A stretch of DNA of 64,000 bases from CBDBBY01 sp965203795 (GCA_965203795.1 OZ241915.1:1736001-1800000), one strand, 5' to 3'. Counted from the stretch's first letter, positions 17,869 to 26,943 are shown. Program-made: numbers and translations. Notes: generated by a model from the sequence alone, not told the origin.

Positions 17869-18690
17869 CTAGATTCCGTTTAGCGCCAGCAAGCCGGCCG
17901 AACCGGCGATGAGCGCGACTCCCAAGGGCGCCCGCATGTTCTGACCGAGAACCGGGTGCTTTTCGGACACCATCGCCAGCGTAGCAAGTGCCATCCAAGC
18001 CAAGTTCATCGTGCCGCTTGCGAGCGCCACGCACATGAGCACCCAGCAGCACCCCAGACAGTCCGCACCGAGCCGAATGCCGATCTCCAGCTCGCTGCGG
18101 CCATCGGCGCGCCAGTGAGCCATGAATATTGTCAGCGGGTTCTGGCAGCGCCAAAGGAGGCGCCGCTTCGCCGGGGCGAACTGGTATAGGCCCGCAAGCA
18201 GCAGCACGAGCGCAATTGCGGAGCTGCTGGAAATCAAGGCTCCCGGCGATGACGCCAGCCAGCCGTGCAGCAGAAGCTGCCCGCCCGCCGCAGCGACGGC
18301 AAACGCAAGCCAGACGGCTAGGTATCCGGCCACCACAAGCACGAATCCCGCCGCACTGCCCGCGCCGGACAACCGGAGATCGTCGTAGGTTCGCAGGGCG
18401 GGAACGAATGTGGGCAGCATCATCGCGGCGGCCATCAGCCCCCACATGCTGAGCAAAGGGATGAATCCGGCTTCGCCCGGGTCCACGCTGCACAGCGCGG
18501 CCCAGTACTCCAATCCGTATGCGAGCGCGCCGCCCCAATCCTCGGGCGGAACGCTGATCCAAAGAAGGGCAAGCCAGGAGCAGGCCACCAGCGAGTAGAA
18601 GCCCAGCCAATGCGCGGCACCATCGCGCAGCAGGCGGCCGATCTCAGGCAATTGGCGAATTCCGGCCTGAACAGGGAATCGTCCGGCCAA
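17869..18690 (-). CDS. DUF2182 integral membrane protein
   Basis: Multi-pass membrane protein of unknown role, 273 aa, with about seven hydrophobic segments. The family hallmark MWGLMAAAMMLP is present near residue 85, as is the later PLTIFMAHWR stretch and a Gly/Cys-rich GADCLGCCWVLM segment. These Met- and Cys-rich helices have led to the label of a predicted metal-binding membrane protein. The first possible start is a TTG at 18690, directly after an in-frame stop; its ribosome binding site is weak, so a later start (for example TTG at 18651) is possible. It is followed at once by the DUF1326 gene. Confidence 0.78.
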   Translation of the reverse strand: MAGRFPVQAGIRQLPEIGRLLRDGAAHWLGFYSLVACSWLALLWISVPPEDWGGALAYGLEYWAALCSVDPGEAGFIPLLSMWGLMAAAMMLPTFVPALRTYDDLRLSGAGSAAGFVLVVAGYLAVWLAFAVAAAGGQLLLHGWLASSPGALISSSSAIALVLLLAGLYQFAPAKRRLLWRCQNPLTIFMAHWRADGRSELEIGIRLGADCLGCCWVLMCVALASGTMNLAWMALATLAMVSEKHPVLGQNMRAPLGVALIAGSAGLLALNGI

Positions 18691-18892
18691 AACCTAGCTG
18701 TGCCGCATGCGCCGAACCCCCACCGGTCCCGCAACGGACCAACCCGTCTTCGACTGCTTCAATGCCAGCGCGGAATTCCATCGCGCAACACTAAGGCAAC
18801 GGCGGGCGCATTTCCAACCGGTGCCCGCGCGAGGGTGCGGCCCGCGCGAATTTGCGAAGCAGTTGTTCGAGTGGAAATTCGATTAAGGAAAA

Positions 18893-18969
18893 TGGCGCGG
18901 CTGACGGGGCTCGAACCCGCGACCCCCGGCGTGACAGGCCGGTACTCTAACCAACTGAGCTACAGCCGC
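18893..18969 (-). tRNA. tRNA-Asp (GTC)
   Basis: A 77-base cloverleaf with CCA encoded. The acceptor stem pairs GCGGCTG with CAGCCGC, the T loop is TTCGAGC-like, and the anticodon loop CTGTCAC gives anticodon GTC. Confidence 0.97.
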
Positions 18970-19142
18970 TGAAAGCGTCCGTCAGAATCCTGAATCGAAC
19001 GCGCCTAAGTTAATTCGTGCTCGTGCCACGGTCAAGCGCGTGATTGGATTCACGCGTTCCGGGCGGCATTCGTTACAAGCTCTTGCGTGCACCGCAAGCA
19101 AACAGCAATCTGGATGGCTCCTGAACATGGGAGGGATGCCCT

Positions 19143-19388
19143 ATGGCGAGCATCACTGTCCGCAATCTTGATGACGATGTGAAAGCCCGCCTGCGCCTGC
19201 GCGCCGCCGCGCATGGCCGTTCGATGGAAGCGGAGGTGCGGATAATCCTGCGCGAGGCCGTAAGCGAAGAGGCAGCCCGTCCCCGGAATCTGATGGAATT
19301 CGCCCGCGAGTGTTTCGCACCGGTCGGCGGCGCAGAGCTCCGGCCGCCGCCGCGCGAACCGATGCGCGAGCCCCCGGACTTCGCGTAA
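19143..19388 (+). CDS. FitA-like ribbon-helix-helix antitoxin
   Basis: Small DNA-binding antitoxin of 81 aa. The N-terminus MASITVRNLDDDVKARLRLR is the typical FitA/VapB ribbon-helix-helix, followed by AAAHGRSMEAEVRIIL. The Pro/Arg-rich tail would wrap the toxin. A GGGAGGG site precedes the ATG. Such antitoxins pair with a PIN-domain RNase encoded just downstream; here the start of that gene lies 10 bases away but the toxin gene is broken, so the antitoxin appears orphaned. It may still autoregulate or block related toxins elsewhere. Confidence 0.85.
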   Translation: MASITVRNLDDDVKARLRLRAAAHGRSMEAEVRIILREAVSEEAARPRNLMEFARECFAPVGGAELRPPPREPMREPPDFA

Positions 19389-19398
19389 GGCGCACCGG

Positions 19399-19822
19399 AT
19401 GTACGTGCTGGGTGTAGCTCCGTCCTCCGAACGGGTGCAGCTGATGTCGGCGCACAGTTGCGGCGCTTGCGCAGCGGAATGCGGAGGAGCTGTTCTTGAC
19501 TACGGTCGGCGAAGCGGAACTGCGCTACGGTAACGCGACCATGTCGGTTGGAAGACGGCACGCTGTGCTGGAGATATCCATGGCCCGGCGGCTCGACATC
19601 GGCATTGGCGCGAGGATTCTGCCGTTCGATAACACCGCTGCCCGAACCTATGCGGTGAGCGTGGCCGACAAGCGTCGCGCAGACCGACCGATCAGCGAAG
19701 CCGACTGCCGGATTGCCGCCGCGTCCCGTGCCCTCGGCAGTGGGTTGGCAACATGCAACGTTCGGGATTTCGAAGGCACGGGAGTCAATGTCGTCGCCCC
19801 TTGGTCGGCTGTGCCGAAATGA
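19399..19822 (+). pseudogene. Broken FitB/VapC PIN-domain toxin
   Basis: The 3' part (from about 19455) reads as a normal PIN RNase: NAEELFLTTVGEAELRYG, ARILPFDNTAARTYA, the acidic ISEADCRIAA, and NVRDFEGTGVNV. The 5' part is not in the same frame. From the ATG at 19399 the reading is MYVLGV where functional relatives read approximately MYVLDTN, so the first catalytic aspartate is lost; in-frame stops and a frameshift (around 19410-19450) then separate it from the rest. A start inside the remnant would give about 108 residues without the first catalytic strand. I therefore call the toxin dead. Confidence 0.75.
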
Positions 19823-19867
19823 ATTCGGGCGACTCCGCAGAACCGCCACGTCCATCCCGACGCTGCA

Positions 19868-19942
19868 TGGTGGGTGATGAGAGAATCGAACTCCCGGCAC
19901 CTTCGGTGTAAACGAAGCGCTCTGCCACTGAGCTAATCACCC
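19868..19942 (-). tRNA. tRNA-Val (TAC)
   Basis: A 75-base tRNA with CCA encoded. Acceptor GGGTGAT pairs with ATCACCC; anticodon loop TTTACAC gives TAC. It is the last of three valine tRNAs in the direction of transcription. Confidence 0.96.
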
Positions 19943-20010
19943 CGAAGCGGTTCCTAGCAGCATCGCCGGGCCATTGTCCACGATGTGACTACCGGAATCG
20001 CAAGGGATGG

Positions 20011-20085
20011 TGGTGGGTGATGAGAGATTCGAACTCCCGACATCTTCGATGTGAACGAAGCGCTCTGCCACTGAGCTAATCACCC
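20011..20085 (-). tRNA. tRNA-Val (CAC), copy 1
   Basis: A 75-base tRNA with CCA encoded; anticodon loop TTCACAT gives CAC. It differs from the TAC tRNA in the anticodon stem-loop region and a T-arm position. Confidence 0.96.
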
Positions 20086-20153
20086 CGAAGCGGTTCCTAG
20101 CAGCATCGCCGGGCCATTGTCCACGATGTGACTACCGGAATCGCAAGGGATGG

Positions 20154-20228
20154 TGGTGGGTGATGAGAGATTCGAACTCCCGACATCTTCGATGTGAACG
20201 AAGCGCTCTGCCACTGAGCTAATCACCC
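20154..20228 (-). tRNA. tRNA-Val (CAC), copy 2
   Basis: Identical to the copy at 20011-20085, with the same 68-bp spacer on its downstream side. It is the first of the three in the direction of transcription. Confidence 0.96.
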
Positions 20229-20337
20229 TGAACGAAAGCCGCTTCGTAGCCCCGAACCAAGCAATCGGCAACGGCGAAGGTGAGCGGGGCTGCGGGATTT
20301 CGCTCGGAATCAGGTCCCGCTGCGGAGATTTCGGCGT

Positions 20338-22752
20338 TCAGTGGTGCTGAACGCCGGCGGGCTGCTCGCGTTGCTCATGCATCTGGACGCCTGGAATCGG
20401 CTGCGCCTCGTCGTCGTCCAAGTTCCATTCGATCGGCGACAGGGGCTTGGACAGAGCCGTTTTCAGCACTTGGTCGACGCCGGTCACGAGCTCGATGTCG
20501 AGCCTGCCCTTCACATCGTCCGGGATTTCCGAAAGGTCCTTGGCGTTCCTTTCAGGAATGAGAACGGTCTTTATGCCGCCGCGGATGGCTGCAAGCAGCT
20601 TGGCCTTGAGGCCGCCGATCGGCAGCACGGTGCCCCTCAGCGTGATTTCGCCGGTCATAGCCACGTCGCGGCGCGCGGGAATGCCGGTCAGAATCGATAC
20701 GATCGACGTCACCATGGCAACGCCGGCGGAAGGGCCGTCCTTCGGCGTGGCGCCGTCTGGAACATGGACGTGAATGTCGATCTTTTCGAACCGGTTCGGC
20801 TTGACGCCCAACTCCGGCGACACCGACCTGACGTAGGAGGATGCCGCGTCGATCGATTCCTTCATTACGTTTCCGAGCGTCCCCGTCGTTTTCATCCGGC
20901 CCTTGCCGGGCAGAACGACCGCCTCGATGGAAAGGAGGTCTCCGCCGGTCGAGGTCCACGCGAGCCCTGTGGCCACGCCGACCTGGTCCTCGCTCTCGGC
21001 CAGCCCGTACCTGAACGGAGCCGGCCCCAGATAGGTGGACAGGCTGCCCTTCGAAACCGAGACGCGCTTCGCCTCCTTCTTGACGAGCCCGGTTACGGCC
21101 TTTCGACAGATCTTCGCGATTTCGCGCTCCATGTTCCGGACGCCGGCCTCGCGGGTGTGGGTCCGGATCAGCTCCTCGAGGGCTTTCTTGTTGATCTGCA
21201 GTTCGGAGGACCGGATTCCGTGCGCGCGCCGCTGCTTCGGAATGATGTGGCGTTTTGCGATCTCGATCTTCTCGTCTTCCGTGTAGCCTGCGAGCGTGAT
21301 GATCTCCATTCGATCCCGAAGCGGGAACGGGATGTCGTCCAGATAGTTCGCCGTCGTGATGAACATCACCGACGACAGGTCGTACTCGACATCCAGATAG
21401 TGGTCCACGAACGTCGAATTCTGCTCCGGGTCCAGCACTTCCAGCATCGCGCTGGCGGGATCGCCGCGGAAGGAGTGCCCGAGCTTGTCAATCTCGTCGA
21501 GCAGTATCAGCGGATTGACGGTTTTGCCCTTCCGGAGCGACTGGATGATTCTGCCGGGCATGGAGCCGATGTAGGTCCGCCTGTGACCCCGAACCTCCGC
21601 TTCATCGCGAACGCCTCCCAGCGACACCCGGACGAACTCACGCCCGGTAGCTTTCGCGACTGACTCTCCCAGGGACGTCTTGCCGACGCCCGGCGGGCCC
21701 ACGAGGCACAGTATCGGTCCCGTGATCTTGTTCACGCGCTGCTGGACGGCGATGTACTCGACGATCCGCTCCTTGACCTTCTTCAAGCCGTAGTGGTCCT
21801 TGTCGAGCACCCGCTCCGCTTCCCGCACATCGCTCTTGACCGGATTCTTGTCGCCCCATGGAATCGAAAGGAGCCAGTCGAGGTAATTCCTGACGACCGT
21901 CGCCTCCGACGATACCGACCCCATCTGACGGAGCTTGCGCAGCTCGCTCGTCGCCCGCTCCCGCGCCTCGTCGGAGAACTTCGTTTCGGCGATCTTCTTT
22001 TCCAGCTCGTCGATCTCGGACTTCTCCTCGTTGTCGCCGAGCTCCTTCTGGATCGCTTTCATCTGCTCGTTCAGGTAGTATTCCCGCTGCGTCCGCTCCA
22101 TCTGCGTCTTGACGCGGCGCCTGATCTTCTTCTCGACCTGAAGAACTGACAGCTCCGTCTCGATGGCGGCAAGAATCTTCTCAAGCCGCTCGTGAACGTT
22201 GCTCAATTCGAGGATTTCCTGCTTCTTCTGGACATCGACGCCAAGATGCCCGGCAACGACGTCCGCCAGCTTGCTGGCCCGCTTGATCTCCTCGACTTCG
22301 GTGACCGCCTCTTCGGACACCACCTCTTTGATCTTGTTGTATTTTACGAACGCTTCCTTGGTAGCCTTCGACAGGCGGCCGGTCTCTTCGTCGTCGGCCC
22401 TCTCGTCAGGCATTTCCGTCCCGCGCACTTCCAGGTGCGTCTCGCAGTCGACGAACTCGTCGATGCGCATCCGGGTGTGGCCCTCGACAAGCACTTTCAC
22501 CGACCCGTCGGGAAGCTTCAACAGCTGAAGCACATTGGCGAGCACGCCGACCTTGTGAATCTGGTCCGGCCCCGGGTCGTCATGCTTGGACTCGATCTGC
22601 GCGGCCAGGAACAGGTCCTTCTTGGTGTTGGCGACCTCTTCCAGTGCCTTCACGGATTTCGGACGGCCGACGAAGAGCGGCACGATCATGTTCGGAAACA
22701 CGACTATGTCGCGCAGCGGCAGAATCGGATTGGTTTGTTGGTCGCCGGTCAT
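20338..22752 (-). CDS. lon: Lon endopeptidase (ATP-dependent La protease)
   Basis: Cytosolic ATP-dependent serine protease that removes misfolded and regulatory proteins, including antitoxins such as those encoded in this window. The full-length 804-residue protein has an N-terminal substrate domain (ILPLRDIVVFPNMIVPLFVG), a coiled-coil region, Walker A GPPGVGKT near 354, Walker B LILLDEIDKL, and the Ser-Lys protease domain with DGPSAG (Ser near 672) and GGLKAKLLAA (Lys near 717). A GGGAGCGG site precedes the ATG. It has a His-rich, Gln-rich short tail. It lies alone, downstream of tgt on the opposite-facing side of a 135-bp gap. Confidence 0.97.
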   Translation of the reverse strand: MTGDQQTNPILPLRDIVVFPNMIVPLFVGRPKSVKALEEVANTKKDLFLAAQIESKHDDPGPDQIHKVGVLANVLQLLKLPDGSVKVLVEGHTRMRIDEFVDCETHLEVRGTEMPDERADDEETGRLSKATKEAFVKYNKIKEVVSEEAVTEVEEIKRASKLADVVAGHLGVDVQKKQEILELSNVHERLEKILAAIETELSVLQVEKKIRRRVKTQMERTQREYYLNEQMKAIQKELGDNEEKSEIDELEKKIAETKFSDEARERATSELRKLRQMGSVSSEATVVRNYLDWLLSIPWGDKNPVKSDVREAERVLDKDHYGLKKVKERIVEYIAVQQRVNKITGPILCLVGPPGVGKTSLGESVAKATGREFVRVSLGGVRDEAEVRGHRRTYIGSMPGRIIQSLRKGKTVNPLILLDEIDKLGHSFRGDPASAMLEVLDPEQNSTFVDHYLDVEYDLSSVMFITTANYLDDIPFPLRDRMEIITLAGYTEDEKIEIAKRHIIPKQRRAHGIRSSELQINKKALEELIRTHTREAGVRNMEREIAKICRKAVTGLVKKEAKRVSVSKGSLSTYLGPAPFRYGLAESEDQVGVATGLAWTSTGGDLLSIEAVVLPGKGRMKTTGTLGNVMKESIDAASSYVRSVSPELGVKPNRFEKIDIHVHVPDGATPKDGPSAGVAMVTSIVSILTGIPARRDVAMTGEITLRGTVLPIGGLKAKLLAAIRGGIKTVLIPERNAKDLSEIPDDVKGRLDIELVTGVDQVLKTALSKPLSPIEWNLDDDEAQPIPGVQMHEQREQPAGVQHH

Positions 22753-22887
22753 GGCCGCTCCCAGGCATCAGGTTGCGCTTCTGTTTCGCTAGGTCGCGGA
22801 ACCCGCGCCTCGGCGTAGCTGAACAGATGGCGTCGCAACTGTGAATTGTCAAGTTGCGCGGCGGCGCACGTTCAACTTATTCTTGGA

Positions 22888-24033
22888 TTATCCGACGGAT
22901 AAGCCCGCCTCGCGGGGCTCGGACGGGTTCCGCCGCTCGCGGAATTCCCGGACGAATTCGGCGAATTCGCCCCTGCCGACGGCCGACCGGATTTCGGACA
23001 TCAGCTGCTGGTAGTGGCACAGGTTGTGCCGCGTGATCAGCATCGCGGCGATGATCTCCTTCGCCTTGACCACATGGTGGAGGTAGGCCCGCGAGTATTT
23101 CGCGCACACCGGGCAGAGGCAGCTGCTGTCGATAGGCGACGGGTCGTCCCTGCACGCGGCGTTCCTCAGGTTGAGAACGCCTGCGCGGGTGAACGCTTGG
23201 CCTGTGCGGCCCGACCGCGTTGGCAGAACGCAGTCGAACATGTCCACGCCGCGGGCCGCGGCGCCGACGATGTCGCCCGGCTTCCCGACTCCCATCAGGT
23301 ATCTGGGCTTGTCCGCCGGGAGCATGGCGGGCGCGTAGTCGAGCACGCTGAACATCAGCTCCTGGCCCTCCCCGACCGCGAGGCCGCCGATCGCGTAGCC
23401 ATCGAAGCCGGTTTCAAGCAACGAGTCGGAGCTTTCCCGCCTCAAGTCTTCGAATACCGATCCCTGCTGGATGCCGAACAGCGCTCGGCCGGGCGGGTCT
23501 CCGAACGCTGCCTTCGACCTGGCGGCCCAGCGCATCGAGAGCCGCATCGACCGGGCCGCCTCATCGCGGCTGATCGGATGCGGCGCGCACTCGTCGAAGC
23601 ACATGGCGATGTCGCTTCCAAGCGCCTCCTGGACCAACATGGACCGCTCCGGCGAAAGATGCCGTTCCGAACCGTCGATATGCGATTTGAAGCGGACGCC
23701 GTCCTCGTCGAGCTTTCGGAGAGACTTCAAACTCATCACTTGGAAGCCGCCGGAATCGGTAAGGATCGATCCTTCCCAGTTCATGAACCGGTGCAGCCCG
23801 CCCAGCCTGGCGATGCGGTCCTCGCCCGGCCGCAGCATCAGGTGGTAGGTGTTGCACAGTATCGTCTTCGCCCCGGATTCAGCCACATGCTCGGGCAGCA
23901 TCGCTTTGACCGTCGCGGCTGTTCCAACGGGCATGAACGCCGGCGTGGGCATTGATCCTCTGGCCGTGCCCAGAACGCCGGTCCTCGCACGGCCGTCGGT
24001 CGCAAGAATTTCAAACGTGATGCCGGAACCCAT
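22888..24033 (-). CDS. tgt: Queuine tRNA-ribosyltransferase
   Basis: Exchanges the wobble guanine for preQ1 in GUN tRNAs (including the tRNA-Asp GTC encoded nearby). The 381-residue protein has a TIM barrel with NTYHLMLRPG, the nucleophile region ILTDSGGFQVMSL, the second catalytic Asp in GVDMFDCVLPTR, and zinc ligands CLCPVC plus a later His in RHNLCHY. The ATG ending at 24033 gives the expected N-terminus; its ribosome binding site is weak. No queA or queF is visible beside it. Confidence 0.96.
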   Translation of the reverse strand: MGSGITFEILATDGRARTGVLGTARGSMPTPAFMPVGTAATVKAMLPEHVAESGAKTILCNTYHLMLRPGEDRIARLGGLHRFMNWEGSILTDSGGFQVMSLKSLRKLDEDGVRFKSHIDGSERHLSPERSMLVQEALGSDIAMCFDECAPHPISRDEAARSMRLSMRWAARSKAAFGDPPGRALFGIQQGSVFEDLRRESSDSLLETGFDGYAIGGLAVGEGQELMFSVLDYAPAMLPADKPRYLMGVGKPGDIVGAAARGVDMFDCVLPTRSGRTGQAFTRAGVLNLRNAACRDDPSPIDSSCLCPVCAKYSRAYLHHVVKAKEIIAAMLITRHNLCHYQQLMSEIRSAVGRGEFAEFVREFRERRNPSEPREAGLSVG

Positions 24034-24208
24034 TCGAGTAATGCGGGGTCGTCCTGTTCCTGATGCGCCATCGGGCGAAACCCGGGCTTTACCGGATTCC
24101 GCTGCGGATGGTTATAGGCGCATGCTGCCGCCTCGCGGCCGCAGTGGACAAATGGACGCGATATCCTATAACTTTGGTCAGGGTTTGCAGCTTTGGCCGG
24201 ACGCATGC

Positions 24209-24574
24209 ATGGACGTCGAAGATTCGATTCCACTTGAGGGAACCGTCCTCATCAAGCCTTCGTCGGTGGAGCATCCGCTCTACGAGAATGTCGTTGCGGC
24301 ATGCCGAACGGTCTACGATCCGGAAATTCCGGTAAACATCTACGATCTCGGACTTGTCTACACCATTGAAATCAATGGCGACGGCGACGTGGCGGTCACG
24401 ATGTCGCTCACTGCACCCGGCTGCCCCGTCGCGGGCGAAATGCCGGGCTGGATTGCCGACGCGATCGAGCCTCTGGAAGGGGTCAGGACGGTCGATGTCG
24501 AGATCACTTGGAATCCGCCTTGGGGCATGGAAATGATGTCGGACGAGGCGAGGCTGGAACTCGGCTTCATGTAA
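24209..24574 (+). CDS. sufT: SufT-like Fe-S assembly protein (DUF59/MIP18)
   Basis: About 121 aa, a DUF59 domain protein acting as an auxiliary factor in Fe-S cluster maturation. The conserved core is VYDPEIPVNIYDLGLVY, followed by MSLTAPGCPVAGEMPGW with the conserved cysteine, and the ending WGMEMMSDEARLELGFM, which is the usual SUF-operon SufT C-terminus. The ATG at 24209 is chosen by family length; an in-frame ATG at 24151 is an alternative. An A-type Fe-S carrier gene follows on the same strand, but the rest of the suf operon is absent. Confidence 0.85.
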   Translation: MDVEDSIPLEGTVLIKPSSVEHPLYENVVAACRTVYDPEIPVNIYDLGLVYTIEINGDGDVAVTMSLTAPGCPVAGEMPGWIADAIEPLEGVRTVDVEITWNPPWGMEMMSDEARLELGFM

Positions 24575-24661
24575 CTAGTTGCGTCGGCGTTCCTGCCGCA
24601 AGGCCGGGATTGCCTGCCATCGTCAATTCGGCAGCTTGATTTGAAAGGATTGCAGCCGCGC

Positions 24662-25030
24662 ATGTTTGGAGTCCCGGGAAAACAGGCCGTGACGCTAACG
24701 GATGCCGCGGTCCGGCGCATCGCCGGGCTCATGGCGGATTCCGGAAAGGCCGGGCTGCGCATTGGCGTGAAGAAGGGCGGCTGCGCGGGAATGGAATACG
24801 TCATGGATTTCGTTGAATCCGCGAACGAGCACGATGAAGTCGTGGAGCAAGGCGGAGCGCGGATATACATTGAGCCCATGGCGCAGATGTTCCTGTTCGG
24901 AACGGAAATCGATTACGAGACCTCGCTTTTGGAATCGGGATTCAAATTCAGGAATCCGAACGTCGTCGATGCCTGCGGCTGCGGCGAATCGGTAAGCTTC
25001 AGCACCGAGGACAGCCGGGAAGCGGAATGA
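24662..25030 (+). CDS. A-type iron-sulfur carrier protein (IscA/SufA family)
   Basis: Fe-S scaffold or carrier of about 122 aa. All three conserved cysteines are present: one in GGCAGMEY and two in the C-terminal CGCGES. The segment VTLTDAAVRRIAGLM matches the family N-terminus. The ATG at 24662 is preferred by homology; a TTG at 24641 would add 7 residues. An AAAGGA lies 12-15 bases upstream. It is separated by about 87 bp from the SufT-like gene and both probably serve Fe-S proteins such as Edd. Confidence 0.9.
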   Translation: MFGVPGKQAVTLTDAAVRRIAGLMADSGKAGLRIGVKKGGCAGMEYVMDFVESANEHDEVVEQGGARIYIEPMAQMFLFGTEIDYETSLLESGFKFRNPNVVDACGCGESVSFSTEDSREAE

Positions 25031-25121
25031 GCTTCCGGTCGGCCGGGGCCGCTTGCCCGAATCTTTCAGAAAGAGCAGTCGCTAGCGGCGGCCGCGGATT
25101 CCGGGAATTGGGAGAATCGAA

Positions 25122-25865
25122 TTGAGAACCAAACTTCTTGCCGGCAACTGGAAGATGAACGGCGTCGGCGGGAGCTTGACGGAGCTGGAGGAGCTCGCTC
25201 GTCTGGTCGCCGGGTCCCCGTGCGAGGTCCTGGTCTGCCCGCCTTCCACTTTGATATCGCGGATGGCCCAAGCCGCGTCGGGAACTCCGATCGGTATCGG
25301 GGGCCAGAATTGCCATGCTGAGGCCGGTGGCGCGTTCACGGGGGAGGTTTCAGCGGAGATGCTTGCCGACGCGGGCGCATCGCACGTCATTCTGGGGCAC
25401 TCGGAACGGCGCCAGCAGTTTCGAGAAACCGACGCGGGCGTGCGGGCGAAGGTCGAAGCCGCCTGGTGCGCCGGTCTGGTCGCCATAGCGTGCGTCGGCG
25501 AGACCGAGGCCCAGCGGGATGGCAGCGAAACGCTCGCAGTGGTCGGAGCCCAGCTCCGCGATGGCATTCCGGATGGCGCATCGCCGGACCGTCTAGTGGT
25601 TGCCTACGAACCCGTTTGGGCGATTGGAACCGGCCGGACACCTACCTCGCAGCAGATTGCGGAAGTGCACGGGCATCTTCGCCAGCTTTGCATCGACCGC
25701 TTCGGAGGCGCGGCTGGCGCGGGTTTTCGCCTTCTGTATGGAGGATCAATGAATCCGCGGAACGCCGCGGACATTCTTGCGATCCCTAACGTGGACGGGG
25801 GGCTGATCGGCGGCGCTTCGCTGAAGGCATCGGATCTCGGTTCGATCGTTGCGCAGGCTGCATGA
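25122..25865 (+). CDS. tpiA: Triosephosphate isomerase
   Basis: Interconverts dihydroxyacetone phosphate and glyceraldehyde 3-phosphate. The 247-residue TIM barrel has the catalytic lysine in GNWKMNG (about 11), histidine in LGHSERR (about 92), glutamate in AYEPVWAIGTG (about 162), and the phosphate loop LYGGSMNP. The start is a TTG at 25122 with GGGAGAA just upstream. In many relatives secG follows tpiA; it does not here: about 250 bp of sequence with no gene is followed by a convergent restriction gene. Confidence 0.96.
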   Translation: MRTKLLAGNWKMNGVGGSLTELEELARLVAGSPCEVLVCPPSTLISRMAQAASGTPIGIGGQNCHAEAGGAFTGEVSAEMLADAGASHVILGHSERRQQFRETDAGVRAKVEAAWCAGLVAIACVGETEAQRDGSETLAVVGAQLRDGIPDGASPDRLVVAYEPVWAIGTGRTPTSQQIAEVHGHLRQLCIDRFGGAAGAGFRLLYGGSMNPRNAADILAIPNVDGGLIGGASLKASDLGSIVAQAA

Positions 25866-26112
25866 ACCGGAATTCCGATCCCGCTCCCGAATCGAGCTTC
25901 CGTCCGCTTCGCCGCGACGCGCCGATTATTGGCAAGGTTGATTGCGCGGGATAGCGCGGAAACCGGACCCTCCATCAAATTCCGCGTGGCCGTTATTGCC
26001 GATGCGCGCAGCTCGCGCGATCGCGTTCATCAAGTTCCACCCTGTTCGGTTGGCAGAATGGGCGGAAGACCTCGGCCACGCGCAATGCAAGGTGTTGATT
26101 TCGTGCCTTCGT

Positions 26113-26943
26113 TCACTGCGCGCCAATTACCCGTCGCAGCTTGGCGCGAAGCGAATTTTCGAATTCTTCCCGCTTCATCGTTTCAGCAGAAAGAAGCTTT
26201 TCGCTTGAAGCTTCCAGAGACAATACTTCCCAATGATGTTCGACAAGCTGAAAGTCTTCTGTGACGCGGGGCACTAGCCAGACAATATCGCCATCGTTCA
26301 GGTCTCGCGATGGCGTTTCGGTCGGTCCGCCGATGGCATCAAAGAACGGGCGATCCACAGCAACCGCAAGTTTGGTTGCCCACCTTCGCAAAGTTGGCGC
26401 CTTGACCTGAAGCTGCGGCATAAGGCGCTTCGCGCTTGAAGACCGCCAATCCGGGCGACGAAGGGCCGTAGGTTCCGGCGGACGGGCATCTGTGCTGCGC
26501 AATAGCTGCTCGAAGTCAGCCTGCATCCCGCTTCCGGAGAAGTAGACGGCCTGCGCTTCCAAACCAAACCACGAACTCGCCTCGCCGTCCTTGGCTACTA
26601 CCAAATCAATACGACCCGCTGACCGGCCAGTGGATGGCGAGCGCATGAACGGAACCTCGCTGGCCAGATAGACTTCGGCAAACCCGATAATTTTTGCAAG
26701 CCATCTTGGAAGCAAATCGTCATGACCGAAGCGGCGAGGGCAAGTGATGACGGGCGACGCGTCGCCAGACTGGATGGAGCACACGCCGCCTTGCTTGCGA
26801 CAGGGAGGCATGCCGGGCTGAAACGGGCATGGAGGCGGATTCGTCTGTCCGAGAGCCGCCTCGGCCAACGCCTGCCTCTGAGGAGCCGGCATCCGTGCGA
26901 AGGGAAGTCCGAACCATTCTGCAATGGAATACCGCTCCTTCAC
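26113..26943 (-). CDS. NotI-family type II restriction endonuclease
   Basis: A 276-residue protein that I place in the NotI endonuclease family. Four cysteines, C39, C48, C55 and C68 (CPF, PPC, GGVC, ITCP), are spaced as in NotI's iron-binding four-cysteine fold. The likely PD-(D/E)xK-type active site is D113 in GRIDLVV with E129 and Q131 in GLEAQAV, matching the unusual E-x-Q of NotI. It is shorter than NotI itself (about 380 aa). The GTG start at 26943 overlaps the stop of the methyltransferase gene, so the two are translated from one mRNA with the protective enzyme made first. Specificity is not known. Confidence 0.78.
   Translation of the reverse strand: MKERYSIAEWFGLPFARMPAPQRQALAEAALGQTNPPPCPFQPGMPPCRKQGGVCSIQSGDASPVITCPRRFGHDDLLPRWLAKIIGFAEVYLASEVPFMRSPSTGRSAGRIDLVVAKDGEASSWFGLEAQAVYFSGSGMQADFEQLLRSTDARPPEPTALRRPDWRSSSAKRLMPQLQVKAPTLRRWATKLAVAVDRPFFDAIGGPTETPSRDLNDGDIVWLVPRVTEDFQLVEHHWEVLSLEASSEKLLSAETMKREEFENSLRAKLRRVIGAQ

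Larger units (their letters stand above)
19943..20228 (-). repeat. Two tandem 143-bp units, each spacer plus tRNA-Val(CAC)
   Basis: Positions 19943-20085 and 20086-20228 appear identical base for base, each holding a 68-bp spacer and a 75-bp tRNA-Val(CAC). Identity of the non-coding spacer shows a recent duplication. Confidence 0.9.

Noticed and set aside
17869..18690. Reading the DUF1326 frame through as one 493-codon gene up to 18610
   Set aside because: The upstream half is out of frame with, and antistructured by, the DUF2182 membrane protein, which has clear helices and family motifs.
19868..20228. Regularly spaced near-identical units that might suggest a CRISPR array
   Set aside because: The repeats fold as complete tRNA-Val genes with CCA ends and the spacers are identical, not unique.
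25866..26112. Possible secG gene after tpiA
   Set aside because: No reading frame with SecG-like hydrophobic helices was found in this gap.
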